Origin: Vitis vinifera
Lineage: Eukaryota > Streptophyta > Magnoliopsida > Vitales > Vitaceae
Direction: 5' to 3'
Assembly (NCBI RefSeq): GCF_030704535.1
Contig: NC_081820.1
Span: 1,555,001 to 1,619,000, forward strand
DNA: 64,000 bases
The first letter of the stretch is position 1; each line of letters opens with the position of its first letter. Of this stretch, positions 10,508 to 24,425 are shown in pieces. The translations under genes were made by a program, and so were the position numbers. The notes beneath the pieces were generated by a model. It had not been told where the DNA came from, made no database searches, and saw nothing but the letters and a program-made list of their open reading frames with translations.

Positions 10508-10565
10508 TAATAGCTAGAAAAATGATGAACAAAATGAGGATGACTCTGATTACTGATTACTTATT

Positions 10566-11186
10566 GCCCCACCCTTACCCTAATAGGACAGGGTTTAATA
10601 AACGAGTTTGATTCTATTTAAAAATCTTTAATTTCCTCCAATATTTTAAAAACATGTGTAAACTCCATAATAAAAACCAAATATACATTTAAGATTAGTT
10701 TCTCCATGTATAAGATCAAGTTATATATAGTGGAAGTATAAATTAGGATAGCATGAAAATAAATCACCTTATTTTTACATATAACACATGGTTATTGACA
10801 CTCTCATCATTTTTCCATTGAAGTTGATATATTTATTTTTGAAAATTTCTATTAATTAGGTTTTCAGTAAATTTTATATGAGATTATACTTAGACAAAGT
10901 CATGCTAATTGGATTTGAGCCGAAATTGTAACTATGACTAGTTTATATGAGTAATCTTGCCTCAAAATATATCAACTTCAATGCAAAAATGATGAGAGTG
11001 TCAATAACCATGTGTTATATGTAAAAATAAGGTGATTTATTTTCATGCTATCCTAATTTATACTTCACTATATATAACCTGATCTTATACATGGAGAAAC
11101 TAATCTTAAATGTATATTTGGTTTTTATTATGGAGTTTACACATGTTTTTAAAATATTGGAGGAAATTAAAGATTTTTAAATAGAT
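10566..11186. mobile_element. Second long inverted-repeat element with central spacer
   Basis: Left arm 10612-10832, spacer 10833-10965, right arm 10966-11186; the arms are near-perfect reverse complements and match the element at 8589-9037. The 36 bases before the left arm (10576-10611) are the reverse complement of the GC-rich extension at 9044-9090. On the left it interrupts the intron of the MYB remnant; on the right it abuts a copia coding fragment with no recognisable flank between. This copy keeps a 133-bp spacer that the first has lost. Confidence 0.65.
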
Positions 11187-12035
11187 AGAGGTGATTCTAG
11201 GAATTAAAATAACTAGAACACCTAATGGGCTTAAACTTTCTCAAGAGCACTATGTTGTGAAGATCCTAAGGAAGTTTGAACACTTTGATTGTAAACTAGT
11301 GTCAACTCCTTATGATCCCAACTCACAGTTGAAGAAAAATAGAGAACATAGTGTTGCCTAAATAGAGTATGCTTAGATCATAGGAAGCCTATTGTACTTA
11401 ATGAATTGTATCAAACTTGAGATTGCTTATGCAGTAGGTAGATTGAGTCGGTACACCCAAAGTCCTAATCAGAACCATTGGACTGTTGTTTGTAGAGTCC
11501 TTAAGTATTTGAGAGGCACCATTAACTATGGTTTGTGGTTTAGTTGATTTCCAAGTGTCCTTGAAGGATTTAGTGATGCATATTGGATCTCGAATTCAGA
11601 TGAGATGAAATCCACTAGTGGATATGTTTTCATCCTTGGTAGAAGTGCAGTTTCTTGGAAGTCTACCAAGCAAACTTGTATTACTCGGTCTACTATGGAG
11701 GCTAAGTTTATTACCTTAGAAAAGTCAAGTTCTGAGGCTGAGTGGCTTAGAAACCTCTTAGTAGATATCCCTTTATGGATAAGACCAACCCCGTTTGTGT
11801 CTATGCATTGTGATAGCCAAGCTGCAATTGCTAAGGCTAAGAGTAAAATATTTAATTGGAAGAACTGATATATACACCTAAGGCACAATATTGTGCAACA
11901 ATTGCTTGAAACAGGGGTTATATTTTTAGAATTTGTAAGGTTAAAGTTGAATTTAGTCGATTCTTTCACCAAACCACTAAATAAGAAACTAGTGGAAGAA
12001 ACATCGAGAGAGATGAGGCTTATGCCTATTACATA
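11187..12035 (+). pseudogene. Ty1/copia pol 3' fragment (RT end and RNase H)
   Basis: Translation shows the end of the reverse transcriptase (GSLLYLMNC-like stretch near 11390, then AYAVGRLSRYTQSP) and RNase H (DAYW near 11577, STSGYVF at 11608-11630, SWKSTKQTC, STMEAKF, SEAEWLRN, HCDSQAAI). In copia these belong to one polyprotein. In-frame stops (for example near 11359 and 11866) and the missing gag, protease and integrase make it non-functional. The 5' side is cut off by the inverted-repeat element ending at 11186. Confidence 0.85.
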
Positions 12036-13030
12036 AGTCAAGAGTGGTGGTAACCCAACCTATTAGAATGGAAATTCCATGAAGTAGGTTCATATGAGTA
12101 ATAACAAATCACTTGTTGACTTGAGGTACTCTATCAACTTTAATTATACGAGAGTCCATCCCTATGGTGTAGATAGAGTGTATTCTGCATTGACTAAGGT
12201 TGAGTGTTTACTCTTAATGAATACCATATTCCTTATGGATGGTATGTTTAAATGCAGAACATACTTGATGAATTTACCTATATGAGAGTGGAGGTGGGGT
12301 CGTTTCCTATGAGAACTCAGGCAGGTTCCCTAGAGCTCTCATGAATATCCAAGTAAGGCGCATGACCTATTTGTGCCAACTCGTTTTGTACAACTCGTTG
12401 TGTAGTTAAGAAAACCAATGTGGATAAAAGTCCCTTGAGTTAGATCAAGAAATACTGGTTCATAGAAATTTATTTTCACCGTGTTTTGTGATTCAATACT
12501 TATTTGTCCTAAGACTGGTTCATAGCCCTCGGGCACCAGTACTGATGCATTGGATTATCTTTTTCCTCCATTTTTTTTCTTTTCACATCTACATCTATGG
12601 GGGATTGTAAATCTGAAAAAGCGTTTTAGTGAATTCGGCTAATTTTTACAAAATTCAAAATATTTTTTTAAAATTTTTTTATTCCATTTGAATTAGTCTT
12701 ATATTTTTGGGAAGAGTCCTATTGAGATTGTGCTAATGGAGCATCGTTCCACTTATAAGTAGAATTTTGTTCCATTTTCAGTCCTATTCCGTTTACAAGT
12801 AGAGTCTTGTTAGGATTGTGTTAGTGGCCTATAAAAGTAGGTCACACCTCATTCTTTAAATATGAATACCATTTTTTCAAAGAGTTTTTCAGGGAGTATT
12901 TTCATACATTTATCTAGAGGAATTTATTCAAAACCTGAGTTGTACGCATCTTGCTTACAAAAATCACCCAATGCGAGATCTAGTTGTTGAATCTTGGAGG
13001 TAGACCACTGGTACCCTAGTACACCAACTC
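12036..13030 (+). mobile_element. Copia 3' untranslated region and probable 3' LTR
   Basis: Noncoding sequence follows the RNase H. A purine-rich tract, atggggga, at 12597-12604 precedes TGTAAATCTG at 12606, as a polypurine tract precedes an LTR. The LTR would run to about 13030; its terminal CA is not certain. No second copy is in the window to fix the end. Confidence 0.5.
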
Positions 13031-14401
13031 ACTCATGGACTGAAAGAAAGCTAGATTTCCACTGAAAAGACTTGACCGGTCTTTAGAATATATTTAATTA
13101 ATGTAATAATTTTTAACTTAAGCATTTTTTTTTAAGAGCTCATTGGTTGGGATGGGAGATAAACTGTACCAACCGCCTAGGCCAAGATGGGAGATAAACT
13201 ATACCAACATGCACACAATTGTGAATGTTCTGCTCAGCTTTACCAAACAAAGGCTTAGGATGAGAAGTTTGTCTTGTATTAGAATTGTTTCATCGATTGG
13301 TTGCCCATGAACCCTTTCTCAAGAAAAGATCAACCTAGCAACTACTTCATTCTTTTTCTATGAATAAACCACACCATTCAAGTTGGGTATCTTGATGGAG
13401 GGGACAAAACATGCGATGGATAGGATAAGGGGATCGAACAAATTGATCAAGTTGATCGAGTTAGGGTACAACCAAGCAGGATTTTCAAGTAATACGATGC
13501 ACAAATGTTTTCAAATTATATTTTTAGTTTTTATAAATATTTTTAACACTTCTAATTGTATTTTTATTTTTTTAAGAACAAAAACAAAAGAAAAATTCAA
13601 TGATTTTTCAATAATCTTTTACCGATCTTTGGCGGTATGATTTGGACAGGAAGAATAGGATGGTGATGAGTTATAAGTATTGATTTCTCATTTAAAATTG
13701 TTTTTTAAAAAGATTCAAAATCAAATAAATTTCCATGCCTTTATCTTTTAAAATTTCTTTCAAAATACAAAAAAACAAACAAACAATCACAGATTTTTAC
13801 AATTGTTTTAAAATATTAAGTATTTATTTTTATTTTTTTGAAAGTTTAAAAACAAATACTCAATTATGCAAACATTTAAATTTTCTCCCTTTTTTTTTTC
13901 ATATTTTTAAAATAATAATCTCAAAGTTTTTTTTTTTTCAAAATATTTTCCCCAATTTCACATAAAGTATTAACCAAATAGAAATTAAATTTGAAATAAA
14001 GTCCTTCACATATCCATATCCATTAAAAAAATGAATGATGAACTAACAATTTTTTTTTAATTGTTACTCACATTCATAAAAACATCTCTCATTATATTCA
14101 CTACAAACATGTCACTGTTTAACATAATGAGCATAATTTAAAACATGGATGTTGTTCAAGACCTCACTTCTAATTTAGATATTAATGAAGGTAGAATTTA
14201 TTTCATAAAATTGATTAATTACCATGATATTAGACATTGAAGAAATGAAAATTTTATTTCATTATTTACCAAATTACATGTTAAAGAAATTAATTAAGGA
14301 TTTTATGTTACTAATTAATGGACTATCATGAAATTAAAATTTAAAAATAAAAAAAATTAATTTTCTCATTGGAGATGGGCTCCAACAAGAGTTGAAGATA
14401 T
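13031..14401. other. AT-rich intergenic DNA
   Basis: No gene recognised. The last ~30 bases (14365-14398) resemble the tctcattggagacaatgg..ccgccaagagttg part of the MYB upstream flank, so the CACTA element that follows sits inside a MYB flank copy. Confidence 0.5.
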
Positions 14402-14930
14402 CTACAAAAAAAAATAGGTTTTTAGTGACGAATCTTTGGTCACGGCCACAAATATAGGGACCAAAGATATTATTTTGTCACGGCCAGGATAAAGTTGTGA
14501 CTAAATGTGTTAATGTGGAAAAAAATATGTTTAGTCACGGTGATTTTATCAACCGTCACCAAAAGTATTGATGAGAGGGTATTTTAGTCACGGATTTTTT
14601 TGAAACCGTGACTATTTGTAAATTTATGGAGGGAAATTTTGGCGCCAATAATTTTAGTCACGGTAATTTTATCATCCGTGACAAAAAGTGTAACGAAAAG
14701 ATGTTTTAGTCACGATTTTTTGTAAAACCGTGACCATATATATATATATATATATATATATTGTGACTTTTAGTCACACCATGGATTGACCGTGACTGTA
14801 GGGGAAGCTATAGTCACGAATTTCTCATGACCGTGACCAAATGCATAGAGGTTTATTTTAAATATTTTGAACCTATAGTCACGGGGTTCACATAATCGTG
14901 ACCAAAAGTCTATTATTTATTTTAAACTTT
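14402..14930 (+). repeat. Left terminal repeat and subterminal repeat array of CACTA element
   Basis: Many copies of tttagtcacgg(t/c) and its inverse (a)ccgtgac(c/t)a in both orientations, about every 30-60 bases, with a (TA)n tract at 14741-14760. In En/Spm, arrays like this are the binding sites of TNPA. Confidence 0.8.
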
Positions 14931-16850
14931 TTTTGGGTTATCTATTATAATTTTTTAGAAAATTATATATATATATCATAAATAGAAATTATCATTAATA
15001 GTAATAATAATAGTTCTTATTAATTATAAAAAGTTTAAAGTTATATTACTATATTTTTTTTAAGTTAAGAAACAAATTAGTGTGTTACCTATTTTTCTTT
15101 AGTTAAAATTATTTAATTTGCTTGTTATGATTAATGTTTTAATAAGAAGCAAAATAAAGTTTAATATGTTAGTTTAAAAATATGATGGTTCAATTTGATA
15201 TTATTTGATAAAAAGTTTAAATGCAAGTGAGTTAGCAAATTAAAAACAATTTTGATTTTATATATGATAAATAATTCTTATTATATTTAAAGTATCAATA
15301 GTCGTGATAAATAAATTTTACTACGAACAATTACTAGTAAAATTGTTTATAGTTTTATTTAATTTTCAATCATAAAATATTTTTTAATCTTTATGATTTT
15401 TGCAATACAGAAATAGTTTATAACTACAAAAATAACATTCTTTGTTTATGATTAAAAATAAAAGTTCTAAACTTTTATAATTCTTAAATTTGTAAAATTA
15501 ACAAATTTATAAAGTTAAAATTCATGGAAAAATATTCTTAAATGCACCATTCTTTGTTTATGTTTATTATATTTAGTACCAAATGGAAGTCTGAAATTCT
15601 GTTGTCCAAATGTATGATGAAATTAAGCTACAAGCATATGGGATAAGGTAGAAATTAATATCATTAAATATGAAAAAATGATACCATATGATAAAATAAT
15701 AATAGATTGGTATAAGATATAAAGAGACACGTGACTGAAAATAATGAAGACAGAGTAGAAGTAGAATGCACATGTAACATTTCCTAGCACCTAAGGCCCA
15801 CAAAAATACTAATAAATTATAGTTTTATTTGTGAAGTATTTTGACATTTTCATAAACAGTTATACAAAAAACAGTTTTTTAAAACATTTTGAAAAATTTG
15901 TTAGCGGATGTATTTTAAAATAAAAGTCGATTTAGAAACCTATAATATTCTCAATATATTTTTTATGTTTTTAAATATGTTTAAAAAATAACTTTTATAT
16001 GTTATATTTTATTTTTGATTATTCTTTGTATTTATATAATTATTTTTGAAAATATCTTTTACTCTAATAAGTGAAAACAATTTAAGATAACTAAAAATAT
16101 TAATATTTTTTTTTAAATATCTTATTTTTGTTTTTAAGAACAAAAAATTGTTTCCCCTCTATGGTTTACTTATTTATTTATTTATTATTAAGAATAAAAA
16201 TTTGTTATAATTAAAAGCTCGTTAGCAAACACTGCCTATACCTTTGAATTATTTTAGAAAAAGAACATTTTATATATGATAAATAATAGGTTTTATAATA
16301 AGATAAGTTATTATTAGAAGATTTTATTAAATTTTATCATCATTAATATTAACATCACTAAGAGCAGTTATTTCTTTTTTAGTAAACTTAAATTTACTAA
16401 ACATGTTTAACTATTAAAATTTTAAAATATAGAACTTGATAAATTTCTAATATAAAATTTTAAAATTTTAAAACTTGATAAGCTTGATAAAACTTTGAAA
16501 ATAACAATTTTAAAATATAAAACTTGATAATTTTCTCATACATAATTGTAAAATTTAAAATTTTAAAACTTGATAAAAAAATTTAAAATATAATACTTGA
16601 TAAATTTCTAATATAAAATTTTTAAATTTTAAACTTGATAATTTTAAAAATTGAAAAACTTTATAAAACTTAATAAAAATTTTAAAACAACACTTTGAGT
16701 AAAACATTGAACTTTCAAAATTAATTTTAAATTTTAAAATAATTGTAAATTTAAAATTTTAAAATAATTGATAATAACCACAGCCAACATTTTAACTCTT
16801 AAAATGTTAAAATGAGATTTGATAATAACCATATATAAAGCCATATTATA
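14931..16850. other. CACTA internal noncoding, very AT-rich
   Basis: No gene. From about 16430 to 16760 an irregular repeat of aaaacttgataa / ttttaaaatttaa wording is seen. Likely 5' noncoding sequence of the transposon. Confidence 0.5.
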
Positions 16851-17222
16851 AAGTCTCACATCACTTTCCAATATAATATATCACTTTCCAATATAATATT
16901 TTAACTATGTGGGCCTTAACCATTGACTTTCCAATATCAAAGACACAGGCAACGTTTTTTAACCCATTTAACCATTGAGTAAAAGCCTTCTCCCAAACAT
17001 TTCCAATATAAAAGCCCCTCTCTTCTGCCAACAAAACTCTGTTTCTCTTCCTCTCCAAAACCCACGGCCATAAAACCCATAAAATCTACCCACAGCCCCC
17101 ATTGCTTGGAGGAAGCCATTTCCGGAAAAAGCTTATGGAAGCCATGCCGAAGAAGCCCCATGGAAGCTATGGTCCGTAAAGCCAAAGCCACCTCCAAGAA
17201 ACTCCCGTAAAAATCGTTTCTC
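16851..17222 (+). promoter_or_regulatory. Probable CACTA transposase promoter and first noncoding exon
   Basis: A GC-richer island inside AT-rich sequence. TATAAAAG at 17007-17014 is followed by a CT-rich leader (17015-17060), purine- and proline-codon-like sequence, and a candidate donor after ctctctag at about 17226. The short direct repeat cactttccaatataatat occurs at 16862 and 16882. I infer the promoter and untranslated first exon of the TNPD/TNPA transcript, which in En/Spm starts far upstream of the coding exons. A captured 5' end of a host gene is the alternative. Confidence 0.35.
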
Positions 17223-20200
17223 TCTAGGTTTTGGTGAGTTTTGGAATTTTTTTTTTTTTTTTTTGAGTTTTGTTAATTGGTATTTTGGAAATGTTTGTGA
17301 TTAGGTTTGAGATTCCATTGTTATTGGGTTTATTTTCATTTTATTGGGTTTATTTCCATTGTTATAGGGTTTTGGTGCTTTTGGAAAAATCACACTTAAT
17401 TACTTCCTAAGGTACAATTTCTCTCTAGTTTCTCTCTCTATTTTTTCTATGATTTAATTCTGATTTCATTGTTATTGGGTTTATTTCCATTGTTACTGTG
17501 TAATGAAAGAATTTTTCTTTTGTTTGTTGCATTATCTTCAATTGCCTATTTCCATTGGGTTTAATTATTGTGTTGAAAATTTGATTAGTTTCCAACAATG
17601 TTGTTTTTTCTTTGTTTTTGTAGCTTTGAGTTTGTGAACATGTTGATATGGATTAAAACCATATATTCCACACTCCACGTTTCTGTTGCTTTGTTTTTTT
17701 TGTCCTATTTATGAGTCTCACAAACAATAATATTTTACAAAATTTTAAATATTTTATTTGTATATCAAATAGTCATACAATTAAGACACATCACTTTTAT
17801 GAATATTATTTTCCATGTAAGATAGATTTTTATACCATATGTCACACTTTAGTTAAGGATATGGTAATTTAAACAAATATTTTTTAAGATAGTCCTAAAA
17901 ATTATTTTAAATTTTATGATACCCATTAAGTGTATTAGGAAATTGCCTTTTCAATTAAATATTAAAATATTTTTTAAAAGACAATTTTAAATTAAAATTA
18001 AAATTATCTTCTTCTTTTTTAAAGTAATTTTAAATTGCCTTTTCAATAATATTTTTTTAGCTTTGGGAACTCATATTACCAACTATCTAAAATCCATGAT
18101 ATTTTAAGAAGATAAAAAAAAATAGAAAGTAGATAAAAAAAAATTATAATTTAAGAACTATTAATTATATAATAAGAGATACAAATAATTATGGAAAAGT
18201 TTGTATACAAATAACTGTTTAAAAAAATAATTATATAAATATATAAAATAAAATATTATATATAAAATTTATTTTAAAAATATTTTAAATTTTTAAATAT
18301 TATTTTGTTTTATTAAACATAATTATTAAAACTCTTTTTAAAAATAATTATCAAACATGCTATTAAAAATTTTGAATCATAATTCTTTCTAAATAAATTC
18401 ATTATACAATTAATAATATAGAATGAAACTTAAGTATGTAATAGCTCCCACCATAAGTCCCCTAAAATTTAATGATTTTCCATGTGGCATGACATCATGT
18501 CATAGTCAAATCATTTTTATCCTAAAATAAATAAAGAAATTTACAATAGTGGTGCAAACTAGATTGCAATGGTGGATTAATTAAAGTTAAAGTAAATCCC
18601 TCAATGCATCCAAACTTACATGATTAAAGAAATTTTATAAATTAGAATTATGAAATGAATAAAATAATAAAGGATGGATTATTGATTAGCTTAATTGGCA
18701 ACTATTTTATAGGCGTCGAGATACAAATAAGAGATACAAGTAAATATTTTATTTTATATATACAAATAATTATTTTTTATTTTTTATATATTTTTTTTAA
18801 AAAAGTGAGTCAAAACCCACTTTTCTTAAAAAAAGAAAAAAAAGAGTTTGAATTGAATTTAGGTAATAAATTAGATTAGATAAAACTTCCTATACGTGAT
18901 TTATTAAAATTTGGACCAAATACATTTAATTTTCATTGATTCCAAATTCCTTTAATATATACATATATATAATTTTATTTTTTTGGATAGAGTTTGAGTT
19001 GGCAATCAACCAAACCCCCGATCCACATGAGCTACACGTTACAGCCACTAATGCTAAGTTGGATATAGGCCCTGAATCTGCATACATATTATAATCTAAA
19101 ATTCATGATATTTTAAGGAAATAATTATGTGACTTATGAAAAAATGCATTTCACAATATTTTTAAATGAATTATTTATAAAAAATTGGGTTTATATATGA
19201 ATTTGCATATATATTATAATCTAAAATTCATGATATTTTAAGTAGATAAAAAACATAGAAAGTAGATATAAAGAAAATTATAATTTAAGAACTATTAATT
19301 ATATTATATGTACCTTCATGAAAAATAGATGGAGAAAATAATTTTTTTTATCTTTGAATTCCCAAATATAATTTAAGAACTATTAATTAAACCATGCTTG
19401 ACTTTAGTGAAATATTTACATTTTTAATTATTGTGAAAAGTAAAAAATAAAAAATTAAAATTTTAAAAGTGATACAAATAAAATCTATTCTCAAATTTAT
19501 ATATTTCTTTTTATGATTTAATTTATAAGTCGTGTCTTTTTTATTTATTTAAAATAAAGTAATTAGTTTTTAAAGTTTAAAGATAGTAAACTTATATAAT
19601 ATTTTTAATTAAATATACTCTCAAATAATATCCTACTTCCAAAACAACTTCTCAACAAAAACCATTTTTTATTAAAAATAAATAAATAAAAATAATACCA
19701 AACCTATTCTAGAAAAAGAATAGGAATATTTAGAAAATTTTTGTTTTGCACCCAAATTAGAAAATTAAGAAAATTTTTGTTTTGTTTCATCTTATTTATA
19801 CCTTACACTTTCGTTACTTCATGATATAAGATATGCATATGTTGCATTTATTGTGAGGCCTTATCTATGATTTTATATTTTATTATTGTTACCTGTGAAC
19901 TAACCCTCGTTGATTTTATGCAATAGAAATATTAGTAATTCATTTATATAAATTATCGAATGTGTTAGTCTCATTGTGTGTTTTTATCTATTTTTTTCTA
20001 ATATTATTTGTCATTAATTTTATCATTTACTCATTTTCATATTAGAAAACCCTAGAATTCCCGTTCAAGTATCCTTGCTTGACAAATGTCTCTTTTATCA
20101 TATATTAAAAACATATAAGTTGTAGACGTGTGGATATGATTATTTATTGTGGTCATATTCAAGTTTTCAACCTATATGTTTTGTATATGATTGGTAGAAT

Positions 20201-20626
20201 TGTCTGCAAATGATGCTTGAATTGTCCGTTTGGACAGTTTGGAAATACATAATATCTATGAAATCACACGCTTATGCTTTAACATATTGATAAGATTTGA
20301 CAGTGGTTCCCCTTGTTCTCTGGGTGCATATTTGGACAAGGTGACATATTGTTAGCAGCTTAATTAAGCTAACTAATAGTATGTTTATACCTTAGCCAAT
20401 TCGTGTACTTGGAGAACTATGGGGAAATGCTGCCGAAATTTTATCAAAATGAAACTAAGCATGTTAGTGATTGATTCATAGGGATTATGTATTTCTAAAT
20501 GGGATAGGAACCACTACCAAATATAGGAGTTTGAGATGATAAAAAACATATCACATTCATTATAAGTTGATATGAAGATTCATTGTTATGTGATTGAAGG
20601 GTTTAATTTGCGGAAGTACGAGAAAA
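17223..20626. other. CACTA internal noncoding / probable long first intron
   Basis: AT-rich sequence with no recognisable coding region up to the TNPD start. Direct repeats are present, for example the ctaaaattcatgatattttaag wording at 19093 and 19221. The short minus-strand frames are low-complexity. Confidence 0.45.
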
Positions 20627-23600
20627 ATGCCAATAGATAAGAGTTGGATGCAGAAGTCAAGAGTAAGTAGTGAATATCATAAAGGAGTTTTTGAGTTCTT
20701 AGATTTTGCCTTTACCAATGCACCTGGAAAAGAAATGCTCCCATGTCCTTGCATTTGTTGCAATAATTGTGTTATGCAGAAGCGAGAAATCATGTATGAC
20801 CATTTGTTGGACAATGGGATAGCTAGAAATTATGTGCGATGGTTAATGCATGGGGAATATGAGTTTTGTGAACCTGCGAATACTAGCACTAATGAGTCTG
20901 ATATGCATGATGAGATGGAAGAAATGTTAAATGATGCATTTGGAATGTCAATGCCAAATGAGGAATCTGAACGAAGTCCACATGTGCATGAGGAGTTTGA
21001 AAAACCGAATAAGGATGCAAACAAATTTTATAATTTGTTAAGAGAAGCAGATCACGAACTATATCCAGGGTGTAAAAAATTCACAAAGTTGTCTTTTATC
21101 ATAAGATTATTTCATATGAAGTGTCTTAATGGATGGAGCAATAAGTCATTTACAATGTTGCTTGAATTGTTGAAGGAAGCACTTCCTGAGGGTGAGACAT
21201 TGCCAAGCAACTATTATGAAGCAAAAAAACTGCTTCGTGACCTTGGCCTTCATTATATCAAAATTGATGCATGCCCCTCAGATTGTATGTTGTATTCAAA
21301 AGAGCATGCAAATGCAAATGAGTGTGTTGTTTGTGGTGTCTCCAGATGGAAATCGAGTGATGATAATTCTACAGATGAGTTCACTAAGTCAGTAAAGAAA
21401 AAGAAAATTCCTGCTAAGGTCTTGCGTTATTTTCCCTTAAAACCAAGGCTTCAAAGGTTATATATGTCATCTAAGACAGCTTCTCACATGAAATGGCATG
21501 TTGATGGTCGCATGGAAGGTGAGATGATAAGGCATCCAGTGGACTCTTTGGCTTGGAAAAATTTTGATAATGTACACCCTTCATTTGCACTAGAACCTCG
21601 AAATGTTAGGCTCGGTTTAGCAAGTGATGGGTTCAATCCTTTTGGGAATATGTCAATTTCATATAGTATGTGGCCGGTGGTTCTTATTCCATATAACTTA
21701 CCACCTTGGATGTGTATGAAACAAACATTCTTCATGTTGTCACTACTTATTCCTGGTCCAACTGCACTTGGGAATGACATTGACATATACTTACAACCAT
21801 TGATAGATGAGTTGAATGACTTATGGGAGGTTGGAGTTGAAACATATGATGCTTCAACAAAACAAAATTTTTGTATGCGTGCAGCTATATTATGGACCAT
21901 CAATGATTTTCCTGCATATGCAAATCTTTCGGGTTGGAGTACTAAAGGGAAATTTGCTTGTCCTATTTGTAATAAAGATTGTTCTTCATATCGATTACAA
22001 AATGGACGGAAATGGTGTTACATGGGTCATCGTCGATTTTTGCCGATTGATCATAGATTTCGACGTGATAAAAAGTCCTTTGATGGAAATGAAGAGCATA
22101 GAGCAGCACCTAAACATTTGTTTGGGGAAGATGTTCTACATCAATTAGATGGAATGGAACATATTACTTTAGGGAAGACATCAAAAAATAAGATGTCAGC
22201 AAAAAGAAAAAGAGAACATGTTGAACTTGAGCACAATTGGAAAAAAAAAAGCATTTTTTTCCAATTGCCATATTGGAAAACCCTCATTTTGCGTCATAAT
22301 TTGGATGTAATGCATATTGAAAAGAATATATGTGACAGTATAGTTGTCACCTTGTTGAGTATCGATGGTAAATCGAAGGATAACTTCAATAGTCGTCTTG
22401 ACTTGCAAGCTATGGGTATCAGAGATCAACTTCACCCCATACAAAGAGGGAATAGGGTTATGTTGCCTGCTGCATGCTATTCACTAACTTCAAATGAAAA
22501 AAAGGAATTCTGTAAATTTTTGAAAGAAGTAAAGGTTCCAGATGGTTATGCTTCTAACATCTCTCGGTGTGTACAAGTGAATGAAAGAAAGATATTTGGG
22601 TTGAAGTCTCATGATTGTCATGTTCTCATGCAACAACTCCTTCCACTTGCAATTCGAGGAGTTCTACATAAGAATGTTTGTGCTGTTATAGTTGAACTAT
22701 GTAGTTTCTTGAAACAGTTGTGTTCTAAAGTGTTAATGACTGATCAATTAGAGCACCTTGAGAATGACATAATAGTCACACTTTGCAAATTAGAAAGAAT
22801 ATTTCCTCCATCATTCTTTGATGTTATGGTGCATTTACCTATTCATCTTGCAAGTGAGGCAAAGATCGCTGGACCAGTGCAATATCGATGGATGTATCCT
22901 ATTGAGCGGTATGTTCTCATTCAATTAATCTTATGTATATTAGGTTTCATATAGTTCATCAAACAAATCTATCATGTTGTGGAATGACAGGTATTTACGT
23001 ACATTAAAGTCTTATGTCCGTAATAAGAGTCGTCCAGAAGGTTCTATTGCAGAGGGGTACATAGCAGAAGAATGTACAACCTTTTGTTCAAGATATTTGC
23101 ATGATGTTGAAACGAAGCATGACCGTGAAGAAAGAAATTATGTCATTGAAAATAACATAACAAATGGTGGAGGGTTAAGCATTTTCAAATGCATGGGACG
23201 TACAATAGGAAAGTTAACATCTCGTGTTCTTAGCACAGAAGAATGGTCCCAAGCACATTTATATGTGTTGACTAATTGTGAGGAAGTGACGTCATTTATT
23301 GAGTAAGACACTTATTTGAATAAAACTTTATATTAATTCTCATACAAAAATTTAATTTTGGTATTTGTGAGCATTATAATTAATTTTTTCATTTTTATCA
23401 GAGAACATAAGCAATCTATAAGGGTTAAGCCTTGTATTCGTGCACGGGATGTAGATTTGTTTCACAGAAGAGAATTCATTAGTTGGTTTGAAGAACGTGT
23501 AAGTTCATGCACTACATAAATTGTTCTATTATCTAATACACATGTATGTATTAACATCTTATATTTGAATATATAGATTATACAAATGCGACATGAAGGT

Positions 23601-24305
23601 CCAATTTCTGAACACATACTATCATTGTCTCGTGGACCAAGTACATCAGTTACATGTTATAGAGGATACATCATTAATGGGTTCAGATTTCACACAAGAG
23701 AATGAGAAAAGGGAAAAAAAACTCAAAATAGTGGAGTTGTTGTGACCGCAGAGGTATCAAGCTTTGCAAGTGCAAGAGATAAGAACCCAATTCCTGGTCA
23801 TGTTTCTTACTATGGTGTGCTAACTGATGTAATTGAGTTACATTACCTTGGTGGAAATAGAGTTATTTTATTCAAGTGTGACTGGTGGGATGTAATCAAT
23901 AGTGGAAGGGGAATGAAGAAGGATGAATATGGGTTCACGTGTTTGAATTTTGAACGTACCATATGCACAGATGAACCATTTGTGCTTGCATCTCAAGCAA
24001 AACAAGTCTTCTATGTTCAAAATTCAAATGAGGAAAATTGGCACACCGTTGTAGAGATACAAACTCGAGGGGTTTATGATATGAATCAGAAAGTATCTAC
24101 TAATGATCCAGAGCCATATCAACAACTTATAACACTTCATAGTCAACGTGATGTGCATGAGTTGATCGAGAATGATTTAATCAATTGGGATAGAAATGAT
24201 ATTGCAGGAAAAACTATCCAAACAGATGTTCTACTATCACGACAAAAAAACATTGTTGAAAGAGATAATGAATTTATTCATGATGATGATATAGATGATG
24301 TGTAG
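20627..24305 (+). pseudogene. CACTA TNPD-type transposase, one premature stop
   Basis: Four exons fit GT..AG and keep phase: 20627-22908, 22991-23302, 23402-23498 and 23577-24305, giving 1139 codons plus stop. Order of domains: transposase-associated domain (IDKSWM start; CPCICCNN Cys cluster; YVRWLMHGE), residues about 3-78; Transposase_21 core, about 145-480, with LASDGFNPFG (where the family has a catalytic Asp), SGWSTKGKFACPIC and MGHRRFLP; DUF4218-like part about 640-770 (LKSHDCHVLMQQLLP, FFDVMVHLPIHL, GPVQYRWMYPIER), ending at the first splice junction; and a DUF4216-like C-terminal domain in exon 4 (VIELHYLGG, VILFKCDWWDV). The start at 20627 is chosen because the family begins at M-x-x-D-K-S-W-M. 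A TGA at 23703-23705 (codon 940), at a place where relatives have Arg, cuts off the C-terminal domain; CGA-to-TGA would explain it. The protein would cut and join the element ends in the nucleus. Confidence 0.85.
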
Positions 24306-24425
24306 CTAATAGTATTGGTAAGTACATAAATATATACTTACCAGCTATACAAATTGTAATTTATTTCAATTATTTATGTAACTTATTTTGTATTACTTTT
24401 TCTAATTTACTTTATTATGTAGGAA

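Noticed and set aside
14402..14930. Regular repeats with spacers, considered as a CRISPR array or satellite
   Set aside because: Motifs occur in both orientations with irregular spacing and match the other end of the transposon, so they are CACTA subterminal repeats.
21484..21903. 139-codon minus-strand frame opposite TNPD
   Set aside because: Antisense shadow of the transposase exon.
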